In this document: one piece after another, positions 18,960-27,706 of the stretch
Layout of the letters: every line of letters begins with the position of its first letter
Numbering within the stretch: position 1 is the first letter of the stretch
Source: an uncultured Bacteroides sp.
GTDB lineage: Bacteria > Bacteroidota > Bacteroidia > Bacteroidales > Bacteroidaceae
DNA length: 64,000 nt
Assembly (NCBI GenBank): GCA_947646015.1
Contig: CANSEY010000018.1
Location: 1 to 64,000 of the forward strand
Direction: 5' to 3'
Notes under the pieces: model-generated
Database searches by the model: none
Seen by the model: the letters and a program-made list of their open reading frames with translations, nothing else
What the model was told of the DNA's origin: nothing
Program-made: the position numbers and the translations under genes

Positions 18960-19880
18960 ATGAAAGTACTTGTAGCTACTGAAAAACCGTTTGCCAAAGT
19001 TGCTGTAGACGGTATCCGTAAAGAAATCGAAGCAGCCGGATATGAGCTTGCTTTGCTGGAGAAATATACCGATAAAGCACAGTTGCTGGATGCAGTGAAA
19101 GATGCTAATGCTATCATTATCCGTAGTGATATTATTGATGCAGAGGTGCTGGATGCTGCTAAAGAACTGAAGATTGTAGTTCGTGCTGGTGCCGGATACG
19201 ATAATGTAGACCTGGCTGCCGCTACCGCTCACAATGTTTGCGTGATGAATACTCCGGGACAGAACTCCAATGCTGTTGCCGAACTGGCTTTGGGCATGAT
19301 GGTATACGCCGTTCGTAACTTCTATAACGGTACTTCCGGTACAGAATTGATGGGCAAGAAACTGGGTATCCATGCATACGGAAACGTTGGTCGTAACGTT
19401 GCCCGTGTAGCTAAAGGCTTCGGAATGGAAGTGTACGCCTACGACGCTTTCTGTCCGAAAGAAGTGATCGAGAAAGATGGCGTGAAGGCACTTGACTCTG
19501 CAGAAGAACTGTACAAGACTTGTCAGGTAGTGTCTCTTCATATCCCGGCAACTGCTGAAACGAAGAACTCTATCAACTACGCTTTGCTGAAAGAGATGCC
19601 AAAAGGCGCTATGCTGGTGAACACTGCCCGTAAGGAAGTGATCAACGAAGCCGAGCTGATCAAATTGATGGAAGACCGTGCCGACTTCAAGTATATGACA
19701 GATATCATGCCTGCTGCTAATGTGGAATTTGCTGAGAAGTTTGCAGGACGTTATTTCTCTACTCCGAAGAAGATGGGTGCACAGACTGCCGAAGCAAATA
19801 TCAATGCCGGTATTGCTGCCGCTCAACAGATTGTTGGTTTCTTGAAAGACGGTTGCGAGAAGTTCAGAGTAAACAAATAA
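18960..19880 (+). CDS. serA: D-3-phosphoglycerate dehydrogenase (short type)
   Basis: 306 residues, D-2-hydroxyacid dehydrogenase family. The NAD-binding glycine motif is present as GIHAYGNVGRNVA, with the catalytic Arg in VVRAGAGYDNVD. The protein stops after the catalytic/NAD fold: the ACT regulatory domain of the long SerA forms is absent, so feedback inhibition by serine through that domain is not expected. Position directly after serC supports the serine-pathway assignment over a generic hydroxyacid dehydrogenase. Confidence 0.9.
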   Translation: MKVLVATEKPFAKVAVDGIRKEIEAAGYELALLEKYTDKAQLLDAVKDANAIIIRSDIIDAEVLDAAKELKIVVRAGAGYDNVDLAAATAHNVCVMNTPGQNSNAVAELALGMMVYAVRNFYNGTSGTELMGKKLGIHAYGNVGRNVARVAKGFGMEVYAYDAFCPKEVIEKDGVKALDSAEELYKTCQVVSLHIPATAETKNSINYALLKEMPKGAMLVNTARKEVINEAELIKLMEDRADFKYMTDIMPAANVEFAEKFAGRYFSTPKKMGAQTAEANINAGIAAAQQIVGFLKDGCEKFRVNK

Positions 19881-19981
19881 TGAGATGAATAGTAAGACTG
19901 CTTATCGTTGTTCAGTCACTTATTTGATGATAGGTGCTGGTGTACATTAAGTAGTATATTCAGAAATATGTTATCAGATTT

Positions 19982-20004
19982 CGCCCTCGGCTTTTGCGAG
20001 GGCG
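19982..20004 (+). other. GC-rich stem-loop between serA and the DUF1015 gene
   Basis: An 8-bp perfect stem (CGCCCTCG / CGAGGGCG) with a 7-nt loop. The next bases (TATCTGTTGT) are only moderately T-rich, so it is a weak terminator or an RNA-stabilising hairpin 38 bp before the DUF1015 start. Confidence 0.4.
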
Positions 20005-20041
20005 TATCTGTTGTACTAATCTTAAAAACATACCATGACTT

Positions 20042-21289
20042 ATGGCTATTATCAAACCTTTTAAGGGCGTTCGCCCTCCACAAGACCTGGTTGAACAGGT
20101 TGCTTCCCGTCCTTACGATGTATTAAACTCAGAAGAAGCGCGTACAGAAGCAGCTGGAAATGAAAAATCCCTTTATCATATCATTAAGCCCGAGATTGAC
20201 TTTCCTGTTGGTACGGATGAACACGATGAACGTGTTTATGAGAAAGCTGCCGAAAACTTCCGGCTGTTTCAGGATAAAGGCTGGTTAGTGCAGGATGCAA
20301 AGGAAAACTATTACATCTATGCCCAGACCATGAACGGGAAAACTCAGTATGGACTGGTAGTAGGCGCTTATGTTCCTGACTATATGAACGGTATCATCAA
20401 GAAGCATGAGCTTACCCGTCGTGATAAGGAAGAAGACCGTATGAAGCACGTTCGTGTGAACAATGCGAATATCGAACCTGTATTCTTTGCCTATCCCGAT
20501 AATGCGAAATTGGATACAATCATTCGGAAATACACTGCCGAAAAGCCTGTTTACGACTTTATCGCTCCGGGTGATGGCTTCGGACATACTTTCTGGATTG
20601 TTGACCAGGACGAAGATATCGCTGCAATTACTGCAGAATTTGCTAAAATGCCGGCATTATATATTGCCGACGGGCATCATCGTTCCGCTGCTGCTGCTCT
20701 GGTAGGTGCCGAGAAAGCAAAGCAAAACGCGAACCATCGTGGCGATGAAGAGTATAACTATTTCATGGCTGTATGTTTCCCTGCCAATCAATTGACTATC
20801 ATCGACTATAACCGTGTAGTAAAAGACCTCAACGGGCTGACTCCCGAACAATTTCTTGCTGCATTGGATAAGAATTTTGTTGTAGAAGAAAAGGGTACAG
20901 ATATCTATAAACCGTCCGGTTTGCACAATTTCTCCCTCTATCTTGGCGACAAGTGGTATAGTCTGACGGCAAAGGCAGGTACATACAATGACAATGATCC
21001 TATCGGCGTGCTTGACGTTACTATTTCTTCCAATCTGATTTTAGATGAGATTTTAGGAATCAAAGACCTCCGTTCGGATAAGCGTATTGACTTTGTAGGC
21101 GGTATCCGCGGTTTGGGAGAATTGAAGAAGCGTGTTGACAGTGGAGAAATGAAAGTAGCTCTGGCTCTTTATCCCGTATCCATGAAGCAATTGATGGATA
21201 TTGCCGATACTGGCAACATTATGCCTCCCAAAACGACTTGGTTTGAACCGAAACTTCGTTCAGGATTGGTTATCCATAAGTTGGATTAA
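20042..21289 (+). CDS. DUF1015 family protein (HTH-proposed, serine-cluster conserved)
   Basis: 415 residues, full-length DUF1015 family. Recognisable family segments are the N terminus AIIKPFKGVRPP, the central ADGHHRSAAAAL motif and the C terminus MPPKTTWFEPKLRSGLV. The family often sits beside serA/serC in Bacteroidetes and other phyla, as here, which suggests a link to serine metabolism, but no biochemical role is established to my knowledge. It has no signal peptide and is therefore cytosolic. A strong terminator follows. Confidence 0.85.
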   Translation: MAIIKPFKGVRPPQDLVEQVASRPYDVLNSEEARTEAAGNEKSLYHIIKPEIDFPVGTDEHDERVYEKAAENFRLFQDKGWLVQDAKENYYIYAQTMNGKTQYGLVVGAYVPDYMNGIIKKHELTRRDKEEDRMKHVRVNNANIEPVFFAYPDNAKLDTIIRKYTAEKPVYDFIAPGDGFGHTFWIVDQDEDIAAITAEFAKMPALYIADGHHRSAAAALVGAEKAKQNANHRGDEEYNYFMAVCFPANQLTIIDYNRVVKDLNGLTPEQFLAALDKNFVVEEKGTDIYKPSGLHNFSLYLGDKWYSLTAKAGTYNDNDPIGVLDVTISSNLILDEILGIKDLRSDKRIDFVGGIRGLGELKKRVDSGEMKVALALYPVSMKQLMDIADTGNIMPPKTTWFEPKLRSGLVIHKLD

Positions 21290-21312
21290 GACATATTCTA
21301 TATAGAAAATAG

Positions 21313-21370
21313 AGCGGTCAATCTCTCACAATCAACAGGACATTTGTGAGAGATTGACCGCTTGTTTTTG
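21313..21370 (+). terminator. intrinsic terminator of the serC-serA-DUF1015 region
   Basis: A perfect 18-bp stem (21313-21330 with 21345-21362), a 14-nt loop, then TGTTTTTG. The right arm also forms the first unit of the 22-bp repeat array that follows. Confidence 0.9.
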
Positions 21371-21484
21371 TATAAATGACCGCCCGATTCCGTTAAAACG
21401 ACCACCCGACTACCTCCAATTGACTGCTTGATTGCACCCCATCGACCGTTTGACTGCATGAAATGAAGCGCTCGTTTCAATGAG
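21353..21484. repeat. degenerate 22-bp tandem repeat array (six units)
   Basis: Six consecutive 22-bp units start at 21353, 21375, 21397, 21419, 21441 and 21463. Each begins with a form of ATTGACCGCTTGATT (examples: AATGACCGCCCGATT, AACGACCACCCGACT, ATTGACTGCTTGATT, ATCGACCGTTTGACT), and the last 7 bases vary. The first unit coincides with the right arm of the terminator. There is no open frame across it and no spacing change. This is not a CRISPR array, because the units are contiguous. Confidence 0.8.
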
Positions 21485-21532
21485 AAGCTCTAATATTTTC
21501 GAACAGCAGATGGAATTTCGTCAAGAAAGCCG

Positions 21533-21540
21533 TATCTTTG
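21533..21540 (+). promoter_or_regulatory. -7 element for the YigZ-family operon
   Basis: TATCTTTG ends 4 bp before the ATG at 21545, which implies leaderless or near-leaderless transcription of the first gene of the 21545-23872 operon. The -33 box is not clear. Confidence 0.55.
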
Positions 21541-21544
21541 CGGC

Positions 21545-22153
21545 ATGACTGCTGAAGATACTTATAAAACTATCGTCGAACCTTCCGAAGGTATTTATAC
21601 AGAAAAGCGAAGCAAGTTTATTGCCATCGCCTTGCCTGTGCGTACCCTTGATGAGATAAAAGCGCATCTTGAAACGTATCAGAAGAAGTATTATGATGCA
21701 CGGCACGTGTGCTATGCTTATATGTTAGGTGCAGCGCGAAAGGATTTTCGAGCCAATGATAACGGTGAACCTTCGGGAACGGCGGGAAAGCCCATTCTCG
21801 GGCAAATTAACTCTAATGAACTGACTGATATTCTGATTATTGTAGTCCGTTATTTCGGTGGAATCAAGTTAGGAACGAGCGGACTGATTGTAGCTTATAA
21901 AGCAGCTGCTGCCGAAGCAATATCTGCCGCTACCATTATAGAAAAAACGGTAGATGAAGAAGTGACCGTAATGTTTGAATATCCTTTTATGAACGATATC
22001 ATGCGTATTGTAAAGGAGGAAGAACCGGAAATTCTCAGCCAATCGTACGATATGGATTGCAGCATGACGTTGTGTATTCGTCGTTCCATGATGCCCAAAC
22101 TGCGTGCACGATTGGAGAAAGTGGAGACCGCAAGGATTCTTGATGAAGAGTAA
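21545..22153 (+). CDS. YigZ / IMPACT family protein
   Basis: 202 residues. The N-terminal UPF0029 (IMPACT) domain contains the family signature around residues 45-115 (RHVCYAYMLG, NDNGEPSGTAGKPIL, VVRYFGGIKLGTSGL), and the C-terminal DUF1949 domain has a ferredoxin-like fold. Bacterial members are of uncertain function; a link to translation is suggested by the eukaryotic IMPACT homologues. It begins an operon with the HpaII-family gene 21 bp downstream. Confidence 0.9.
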   Translation: MTAEDTYKTIVEPSEGIYTEKRSKFIAIALPVRTLDEIKAHLETYQKKYYDARHVCYAYMLGAARKDFRANDNGEPSGTAGKPILGQINSNELTDILIIVVRYFGGIKLGTSGLIVAYKAAAAEAISAATIIEKTVDEEVTVMFEYPFMNDIMRIVKEEEPEILSQSYDMDCSMTLCIRRSMMPKLRARLEKVETARILDEE

Positions 22154-22174
22154 AATAAAGAAAAATAAGAATAT

Positions 22175-23260
22175 ATGGCATTTGAAGCAACAAAAAGAGA
22201 ATGGTGTGAACTGTATACTTTCTTCCGTCTGCTGACAGAAGGAAAAGTAACGTTGGGTACGGCTAAGGCAAAGAAAGGAGAAATCGACTGGCCTATCGCA
22301 ATGATTCAACGGGAGGAACATGACGGAACACGCTGCTACTATATAGAAAAAGAGATGGTCCGCATCAAAGGAGAAAATAGTGAGAAATCCGTTCCCCGGG
22401 AAGATTTCGGGATTGTGGCAGATTTGATTTTGCAGGCTGTCAAGTCCTCTTCGGAGGATGAAGTCACTTCTCCGGATGGAGTGGAAGAGTTTTTGGATGA
22501 AGTCGCAATTTTCGATCTGGAAGCGAAGACGGAAGATCGTACCGATTTTTATATTGCCTTCTGGCATCCGGAGGCACCGTTGAGCGGGTTCAGCGTTCGT
22601 TCGCGATTGGGTGCTATGAATCCGCTGTTGGACGGAGGCCGTGCGGCTAACTTGAAACTGGAACAGAGCGGAGTCAAATTTGCAACACCTACGGTGAATA
22701 AGATTAATGCGTTGCCGGAAACCCCTAATGAAGTAGCAGAACGAATGTTGCTGATTGAGCGCTTGGGTGGTGTACTCAAATACTCGGACGTGGCAGATCG
22801 GGTATTCCGTAGCAATCTTTTAATGATTGACTTACACTTTCCTCGTGTGCTGACAGAAATGGTGCGCATCATGCACTTGGACGACATCACCCGTATCAGT
22901 GAACTGACGGAAGTAATCAAACAGATGAACCCGTTGAAAATAAAAGATGAATTGGTAAACAAACATGGTTTCTATGAGTTTAAAGTGAAGCAATTCCTGA
23001 TGGCATTAGCCTTGGGTATGCGTCCGGCAAAGATATATACTGGACAGGATTCGGCTGTTGAAGGTATCCTGTTGATGGATGGGAGTGGGGAAGTTCTTTG
23101 CTATCACAAGTCAGAGAAACCGGTTATGGAGGACTTCCTGTTCCTGAATACCCGTTTGGAGAAAGGTTCTCTGGATAAAGACAAATACGGCTTTTTGGAA
23201 AGAGAGAACGGTACGTATTACTTCAAACTGAATGCAAAGATCGGATTGGTAAAACGATAA
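22175..23260 (+). CDS. HpaII-family restriction endonuclease homologue, without a methyltransferase
   Basis: 361 residues, close to the 358 of HpaII. The central segment GFSVRSRLGAMNPLLDGG and the C-terminal pattern DFLFLNTRLE...KYGFLERENG...YYFKLNAKI match the HpaII restriction endonuclease family as I remember it. The usual GFSIKS-type element reads GFSVRS, with Arg where a catalytic-type Lys would be expected, so activity may be altered. No DNA methyltransferase lies in the window, and CCGG sites are common in it. It sits in an operon between YigZ and a nitroreductase, more like a domesticated housekeeping gene than a restriction system. Confidence 0.7.
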   Translation: MAFEATKREWCELYTFFRLLTEGKVTLGTAKAKKGEIDWPIAMIQREEHDGTRCYYIEKEMVRIKGENSEKSVPREDFGIVADLILQAVKSSSEDEVTSPDGVEEFLDEVAIFDLEAKTEDRTDFYIAFWHPEAPLSGFSVRSRLGAMNPLLDGGRAANLKLEQSGVKFATPTVNKINALPETPNEVAERMLLIERLGGVLKYSDVADRVFRSNLLMIDLHFPRVLTEMVRIMHLDDITRISELTEVIKQMNPLKIKDELVNKHGFYEFKVKQFLMALALGMRPAKIYTGQDSAVEGILLMDGSGEVLCYHKSEKPVMEDFLFLNTRLEKGSLDKDKYGFLERENGTYYFKLNAKIGLVKR

Positions 23261-23302
23261 ATGCAAGTGGTGAACGAGTTGTAAGTATAGTAAATATAGT
23301 AT

Positions 23303-23872
23303 ATGAAAACGAATGAAGTTTTAGAAAATATCAAAGCACGTCGTAGTGTACGGGCTTATACTGACCGGCAAGTTTCGGAAGAAGACTTACAGGCTATTCT
23401 GGAAGCTGCCACTTTTGCACCCAGTGGGATGCATTTGGAGACATGGCATTTTACCGCTATTCAGAATGCAGATAAACTGGCAGAATTGAATGAACGGATT
23501 AAAGGCGCTTTTGCTAAAAGCGATGAACCGAAATTACAGGAACGTGGTCATAGCAAGGCGTATTGCTGTTATTATCATGCCCCGACTTTGGTGATCGTGT
23601 CCAACGAACCCACTCAATGGTGGGCCGGCATGGATTGTGCCTGCGCGATTGAGAATATGTTTTTGGCTACCCATTCTCTGGGAATCGGATCTTGCTGGAT
23701 CAATCAGTTGGGTACGACTTGCGATGATCCCGAAGTTCGTGAATTTATAAGCTCTTTGGGTGTACCGGAGAATCATAAAGTATATGGCTGTGTAGCTTTA
23801 GGATATGTTGATCCTAAAATCTCACTAAGGGAGAAAATGGTAAAAGCCGGAACAGTGACTGTTGTCAGATAG
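23303..23872 (+). CDS. nitroreductase family protein (FMN-dependent)
   Basis: 189 residues, single nitroreductase fold. The RRSVRAYTDRQVSEEDL start, the APSGMHLETW segment and the C-terminal VALGYVDPK are characteristic of FMN-binding oxidoreductases of the NfsB/FRase group. Such proteins reduce nitro compounds or quinones using NAD(P)H; the physiological substrate is not predictable. It is third gene of the 21545 operon, 42 bp after the HpaII homologue, and is followed by the repeat/terminator region shared with gcvP. Confidence 0.88.
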   Translation: MKTNEVLENIKARRSVRAYTDRQVSEEDLQAILEAATFAPSGMHLETWHFTAIQNADKLAELNERIKGAFAKSDEPKLQERGHSKAYCCYYHAPTLVIVSNEPTQWWAGMDCACAIENMFLATHSLGIGSCWINQLGTTCDDPEVREFISSLGVPENHKVYGCVALGYVDPKISLREKMVKAGTVTVVR

Positions 23873-23940
23873 AACCAGACTATGTTTTCGACAAACATGG
23901 AATGGAATGAAGAGCAGCATGATAACCGTAAGGTTTCGGA

Positions 23941-24049
23941 GTCGCTTCTTATGTTCATTTAGCTCGGTGCTTATTGGAATACGCTCGGTGCTTAACAAAG
24001 GTAAGCCCGGAGCTCACATTTGCTGAGCTCCGGGCTTATTTTTTCATGT
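23941..24049. repeat. degenerate 22-bp tandem repeat array (five units), core CTCGGTGCTTA
   Basis: Units start at 23941, 23963, 23984, 24006 and 24028 (spacing 22, 21, 22, 22). Their cores are GTCGCTTCTTA, CTCGGTGCTTA, CTCGGTGCTTA, CCCGGAGCTCA and CTCCGGGCTTA, each followed by about 11 variable bases. The last two units form the arms of the terminator between nitroreductase and gcvP. The core recurs as CTCGGTGCTCA on the minus strand of 44183-44292. Confidence 0.75.
24004..24042. terminator. bidirectional terminator between nitroreductase and gcvP
   Basis: A 14-bp stem AAGCCCGGAGCTCA / TGAGCTCCGGGCTT (starting 24004 and 24024) followed on the plus strand by ATTTTTT. It lies between the convergent genes and can serve the plus-strand operon well. 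The minus-strand T-tract is weaker. Confidence 0.85.
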
Positions 24050-24074
24050 ACGGATTTCCTTTGAAAGCTTCTTC

Positions 24075-26924
24075 TTATTCGAACGTTCCGTAGCGGGTCG
24101 GCAATAATTTCCGGTCTCCCAACGTATTGTCTACGCGAGCCACATTCACCCAGAACTTATTCTCACGCACGCTTTCTATCGGATACGCTGCTTTCTCACG
24201 TGTGTAGGAATGTTCCCAGTTATCATTCACAATTTCATATTCCGGATGCGGGGCGTTGACTAATACATTATCATTCTTATCTGCTTCTTCGTTTTTCACT
24301 TCCTGGATTTCTTTCCATATATTCAGCATGACGTCTATAAAGTTGTTCAACTCCGCCAGGCTTTCGCTTTCAGTAGGTTCAATCATCAATGTGCCGTGAA
24401 CAGGGAAGGAGAGAGTCGGTGCATGATAGCCGTAGTCCATCAGACGCTTCGCGATGTCATTTTCTGAGATACCCGTTTCTTCATGTACCTTGCGGCATTC
24501 CAGAATCATTTCATGTCCGACGAAACCGGTAGCTCCCCGATAAACAATACCGTAAGTATCTTTTAGACAGGCAGCCAGATAGTTGGCATTGAGAATGGCT
24601 ATTTTAGTAGCCTGAGTCAAGCCTTCGGTACCCATCATCCGGATGTAGCCGTATGTGATAGGCAAGATACCCGCACTGCCGAACGGAGCTGCGGAAACCT
24701 GATTTTGCGTACTGCCGAAGATCGAATGTCCCGGCAAGAATGGAACCAGATGCTCAGCTACACAGATAGGGCCTACACCCGGACCGCCGCCGCCATGTGG
24801 TGAAGCAAACGTCTTGTGCAAATTCAAGTGACAAACGTCTGCACCTATAAATCCCGGATTGGTCAATCCTACCTGTGCATTCATGTTGGCACCATCCATA
24901 TATACTTGTGCGCCACAAGCGTGGATGATTTCACAGATTTCCTTTATTTCCGTCTCGAAGATACCATGCGTTGACGGATAGGTGATCATCAGTGCAGCCA
25001 GTGCTTCCTTGTTCTCTTCGGCTTTGGCACGCAGGTCGCCCATATCTACGTTTCCTTGCTCGTCGCAAGCGCAGGTGACGGTTTCAAATCCGGCTTGTAT
25101 GGCAGATGCAGGATTCGTACCGTGTGCCGAAGCCGGAATCAATATTTTGTTGCGATGTCCTTGACCAATACTTTCAAGATACGCACGGATAACTCGCAGA
25201 CCGGCATATTCTCCCGCAGCACCCGAGTTCGGCTGCAGGCTGACACCTGCAAATCCGGTAATAACCTTCAAGTCCTCGCTCAAATTGCTGATCAATTCAC
25301 GATATCCTTCCGCCTGATCTTCCGGCACCAACGGATGCATGCTCATAAACTCCGGACGGCTTAAAGGAAGCATTTCAGCGGCTGCGTTGAGCTTCATCGT
25401 ACACGATCCGAGGGAAATCATGGACTGGGCCAATGAAATATCCTTCCGATCCAGACGTTTGATGTAGCGCATCATTTCCGTTTCCGTATGATAGTTGGAG
25501 AACACCTCGTGCGTGAGGAAAGGCGTGGTGCGTTTCAGTGCTTTGTCAATATTGCTCTTTTCCGGCACGTCCTCTACCTTCTGATAATCTTTCCCGGCGG
25601 CAATGGCAAAGATGGAAAGCAACACGTTCGTAGCTGCTACATCTGTCGTTTCATCGATGCTGAAACCTACGTCTCCGTTCTCGTAATAGCGCAGGTTCAC
25701 TTCCTTGCTTAGTGCGATCGTGCGAATCTGCTGCGCCGAAACGTGTTCCGGCAACTCGAAACGTAGCGTATCGAAATATTGTGCATTGACTTGCGTATAT
25801 CCGAATTTCTTTAATTGCTTGTCGAGGAAGACAGTGATGCTATGAATACGCGAAGCAATCGTTCTGATTCCTTCCTGTCCGTGATATACAGCGTAGAAAC
25901 CTGCCATCGTAGCGAGTAATGCCTGAGCCGTGCAAATATTGGAAGTGGCTTTTTCGCGTTTGATATGCTGTTCGCGTGTCTGCAAAGCCATTCGGTAGCA
26001 GAGTTTGCCGTATTTGTCTTTGGACCATCCGATGATGCGTCCCGGCATGTTCCGCTTGTACTCGTCACGTGTGGCGAAGTAGGCTGCCGAAGGGCCACCG
26101 TAAAACATTGGTGTACCCAGACGTTGTGTTGTACCGAATACGATATCCGCTCCCCATTCTCCCGGAGGAGTCAGCAGGGCAAGACTCAGAATGTCAGCGG
26201 CAACGGCAACTTTGCAGTCTGCTTCATGTGCCTTTTTTGTGAAGTCGGCATAGTCTTCCACATTACCGCTGGAGTTAGGATATTGCAGGATGCAGGCGAA
26301 GATTTCCGGTGAGGGTTCAAACTCTTTATATTTGCCTGTGCGCAATTCGATGCCTTGTGGAATGGCACGTGTGGTCATTACTGCCAAGGTCTGCGGGAAG
26401 ATGTTTTCGTCCACAAAGACTATGTTGGCACCTGCTTTCTGTTGGGCACGCGAACGCAGAGCATACATCATGGTTACGGCTTCGGCGGCGGCAGTCGCTT
26501 CATCCAGCAGTGAGCAGTTGGCGAGCGGCATAGCGGTGAGGTCACAGACGGCAGTCTGGAAATTCATCAACGCTTCCAGTCTTCCTTGCGACACTTCTGT
26601 CTGATAAGGCGTGTAAGAAGTATACCATACGGGATTTTCGAATACATTCCGTTGGATAACGGCAGGAGTAATCGTATTATACCACCCCAATCCGATGTAT
26701 GTCGTATACAGTTTGTTTTTACTTGCCAGGTCGGCAATGTGTTTTCCAAATTCGTATTCCGTCAACGGCTTGGCCAGTGCCAGCGGTTCCTTCAGTCGGA
26801 TGTTGGCAGGGATGGTTTTGTTGATCAGTTCATCCAGTGAGTCTACGCCTATTTTGCGGAGCATCACAGCTGTGTCTTCTTCATTGATGCCGATGTGACG
26901 GCTAGCTAACAAATCTGTTTTCAT
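24075..26924 (-). CDS. gcvP: glycine dehydrogenase (decarboxylating), P protein
   Basis: 949 residues, the full single-chain P protein with fused N- and C-terminal halves. The N terminus (LASRHIGINEEDTAVML) is typical, and the PLP lysine lies in LNLHKTFASPHGGGGPG. It decarboxylates glycine and passes the aminomethyl group to the lipoyl arm of GcvH, so it depends on lipoylation (lipB lies 11 kb away). No gcvT or gcvH is adjacent. No riboswitch was recognised in the 120-bp leader, which holds a long AT-rich hairpin instead. Confidence 0.97.
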   Translation of the reverse strand: MKTDLLASRHIGINEEDTAVMLRKIGVDSLDELINKTIPANIRLKEPLALAKPLTEYEFGKHIADLASKNKLYTTYIGLGWYNTITPAVIQRNVFENPVWYTSYTPYQTEVSQGRLEALMNFQTAVCDLTAMPLANCSLLDEATAAAEAVTMMYALRSRAQQKAGANIVFVDENIFPQTLAVMTTRAIPQGIELRTGKYKEFEPSPEIFACILQYPNSSGNVEDYADFTKKAHEADCKVAVAADILSLALLTPPGEWGADIVFGTTQRLGTPMFYGGPSAAYFATRDEYKRNMPGRIIGWSKDKYGKLCYRMALQTREQHIKREKATSNICTAQALLATMAGFYAVYHGQEGIRTIASRIHSITVFLDKQLKKFGYTQVNAQYFDTLRFELPEHVSAQQIRTIALSKEVNLRYYENGDVGFSIDETTDVAATNVLLSIFAIAAGKDYQKVEDVPEKSNIDKALKRTTPFLTHEVFSNYHTETEMMRYIKRLDRKDISLAQSMISLGSCTMKLNAAAEMLPLSRPEFMSMHPLVPEDQAEGYRELISNLSEDLKVITGFAGVSLQPNSGAAGEYAGLRVIRAYLESIGQGHRNKILIPASAHGTNPASAIQAGFETVTCACDEQGNVDMGDLRAKAEENKEALAALMITYPSTHGIFETEIKEICEIIHACGAQVYMDGANMNAQVGLTNPGFIGADVCHLNLHKTFASPHGGGGPGVGPICVAEHLVPFLPGHSIFGSTQNQVSAAPFGSAGILPITYGYIRMMGTEGLTQATKIAILNANYLAACLKDTYGIVYRGATGFVGHEMILECRKVHEETGISENDIAKRLMDYGYHAPTLSFPVHGTLMIEPTESESLAELNNFIDVMLNIWKEIQEVKNEEADKNDNVLVNAPHPEYEIVNDNWEHSYTREKAAYPIESVRENKFWVNVARVDNTLGDRKLLPTRYGTFE

Positions 26925-26944
26925 AATTTATGGGGGATGTTTTT

Positions 26945-27034
26945 AAGTAATAGGTAATAAGTAATAAGTAATATCCATGCGGATAAATATACTGGCAGCT
27001 ACGATTATTACCTGTTACTTATTACCTATTACTT
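26945..27034. repeat. 20-bp perfect inverted repeat between MBL gene and gcvP
   Basis: The left arm at 26945-26964 (starting AAGTAATAGGTAATAAG) is the exact reverse complement of 27015-27034. The 50-nt centre contains further GTAATAAGTAAT copies. It lies 12 bp after the MBL stop (minus strand) and 21 bp before the gcvP start. It could end MBL transcription, or be a mobile-type or slippage-born repeat, since the arms themselves are built of TAATARGTAATAAG modules. Confidence 0.6.
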
Positions 27035-27046
27035 GTATTCTTTTTT

Positions 27047-27685
27047 TTATCTGAAAAATGGATTCTCTGCCTTCTCCATTCCGATGGTCGTTGGCGCACC
27101 ATGTCCGGGGTATACGACTGTCTCGTTGGGAAGTACGAATAAACGGCTGCAAATATGATCGATCAGTTCGTCGAAGTTGCCACCCGACAGATCGGCACGA
27201 CCGATGCTGCCTTGAAACAATACGTCGCCGGAGAACATGCAGTTTTCTTCCTTGCAATAATACACCAGGCTACCGGGCGAATGTCCGGGGACATGGATTG
27301 CTTCCAGCTTGGTGTGTCCGAAAGTGATGATATCTCCGTCATGCAGATATTTCCCCAACGGAACCGGTTCTTCCTGCAATTGGAAGCCGAACATACGGCT
27401 CTGTTTCGGAGCTTCATCGATCCAGAACTCATCCGCTTTATTGGCTTCTGCCGACAGACCGAACTCTTTCAGCATAAACGGATTGCCGAAGATGTGATCC
27501 AGATGTAAGTGAGTATTCAGCAGATGTTTCACTGTTAACTCATTGGTGAGGATGAACTTCTTTAGTGCTTGTTTTTCCTCTTCGTAGAAGCAGCCCGGAT
27601 CGATGACAACCGCCTCTTTTGTGTCATCCCATAAAACGTAGCAATTTACGGGAAACATATTAAACTCAAATCTCTTTATTTTCAT
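27047..27685 (-). CDS. MBL-fold metallo-hydrolase (glyoxalase II-like)
   Basis: 212 residues. The metal-binding motif THLHLDH (residues near 60-66), the HVPGHSPGS histidine near 135 and the distal Asp/His positions (FSGDVLF, PGHGAPT) define a metallo-beta-lactamase-fold hydrolase of the GloB-like group (YcbL type). Substrate may be a thioester or a simple ester and cannot be set from sequence. The start is 21 bp after the rsmG stop, so the two are probably co-transcribed. Confidence 0.88.
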   Translation of the reverse strand: MKIKRFEFNMFPVNCYVLWDDTKEAVVIDPGCFYEEEKQALKKFILTNELTVKHLLNTHLHLDHIFGNPFMLKEFGLSAEANKADEFWIDEAPKQSRMFGFQLQEEPVPLGKYLHDGDIITFGHTKLEAIHVPGHSPGSLVYYCKEENCMFSGDVLFQGSIGRADLSGGNFDELIDHICSRLFVLPNETVVYPGHGAPTTIGMEKAENPFFR

Positions 27686-27706
27686 GGTTTTGATAACTCC
27701 TGATTC

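Noticed and set aside
26925..27046. Glycine riboswitch ahead of gcvP
   Set aside because: The short leader lacks the paired GGA/CGG-type aptamer cores and consists of an AT-rich inverted repeat.
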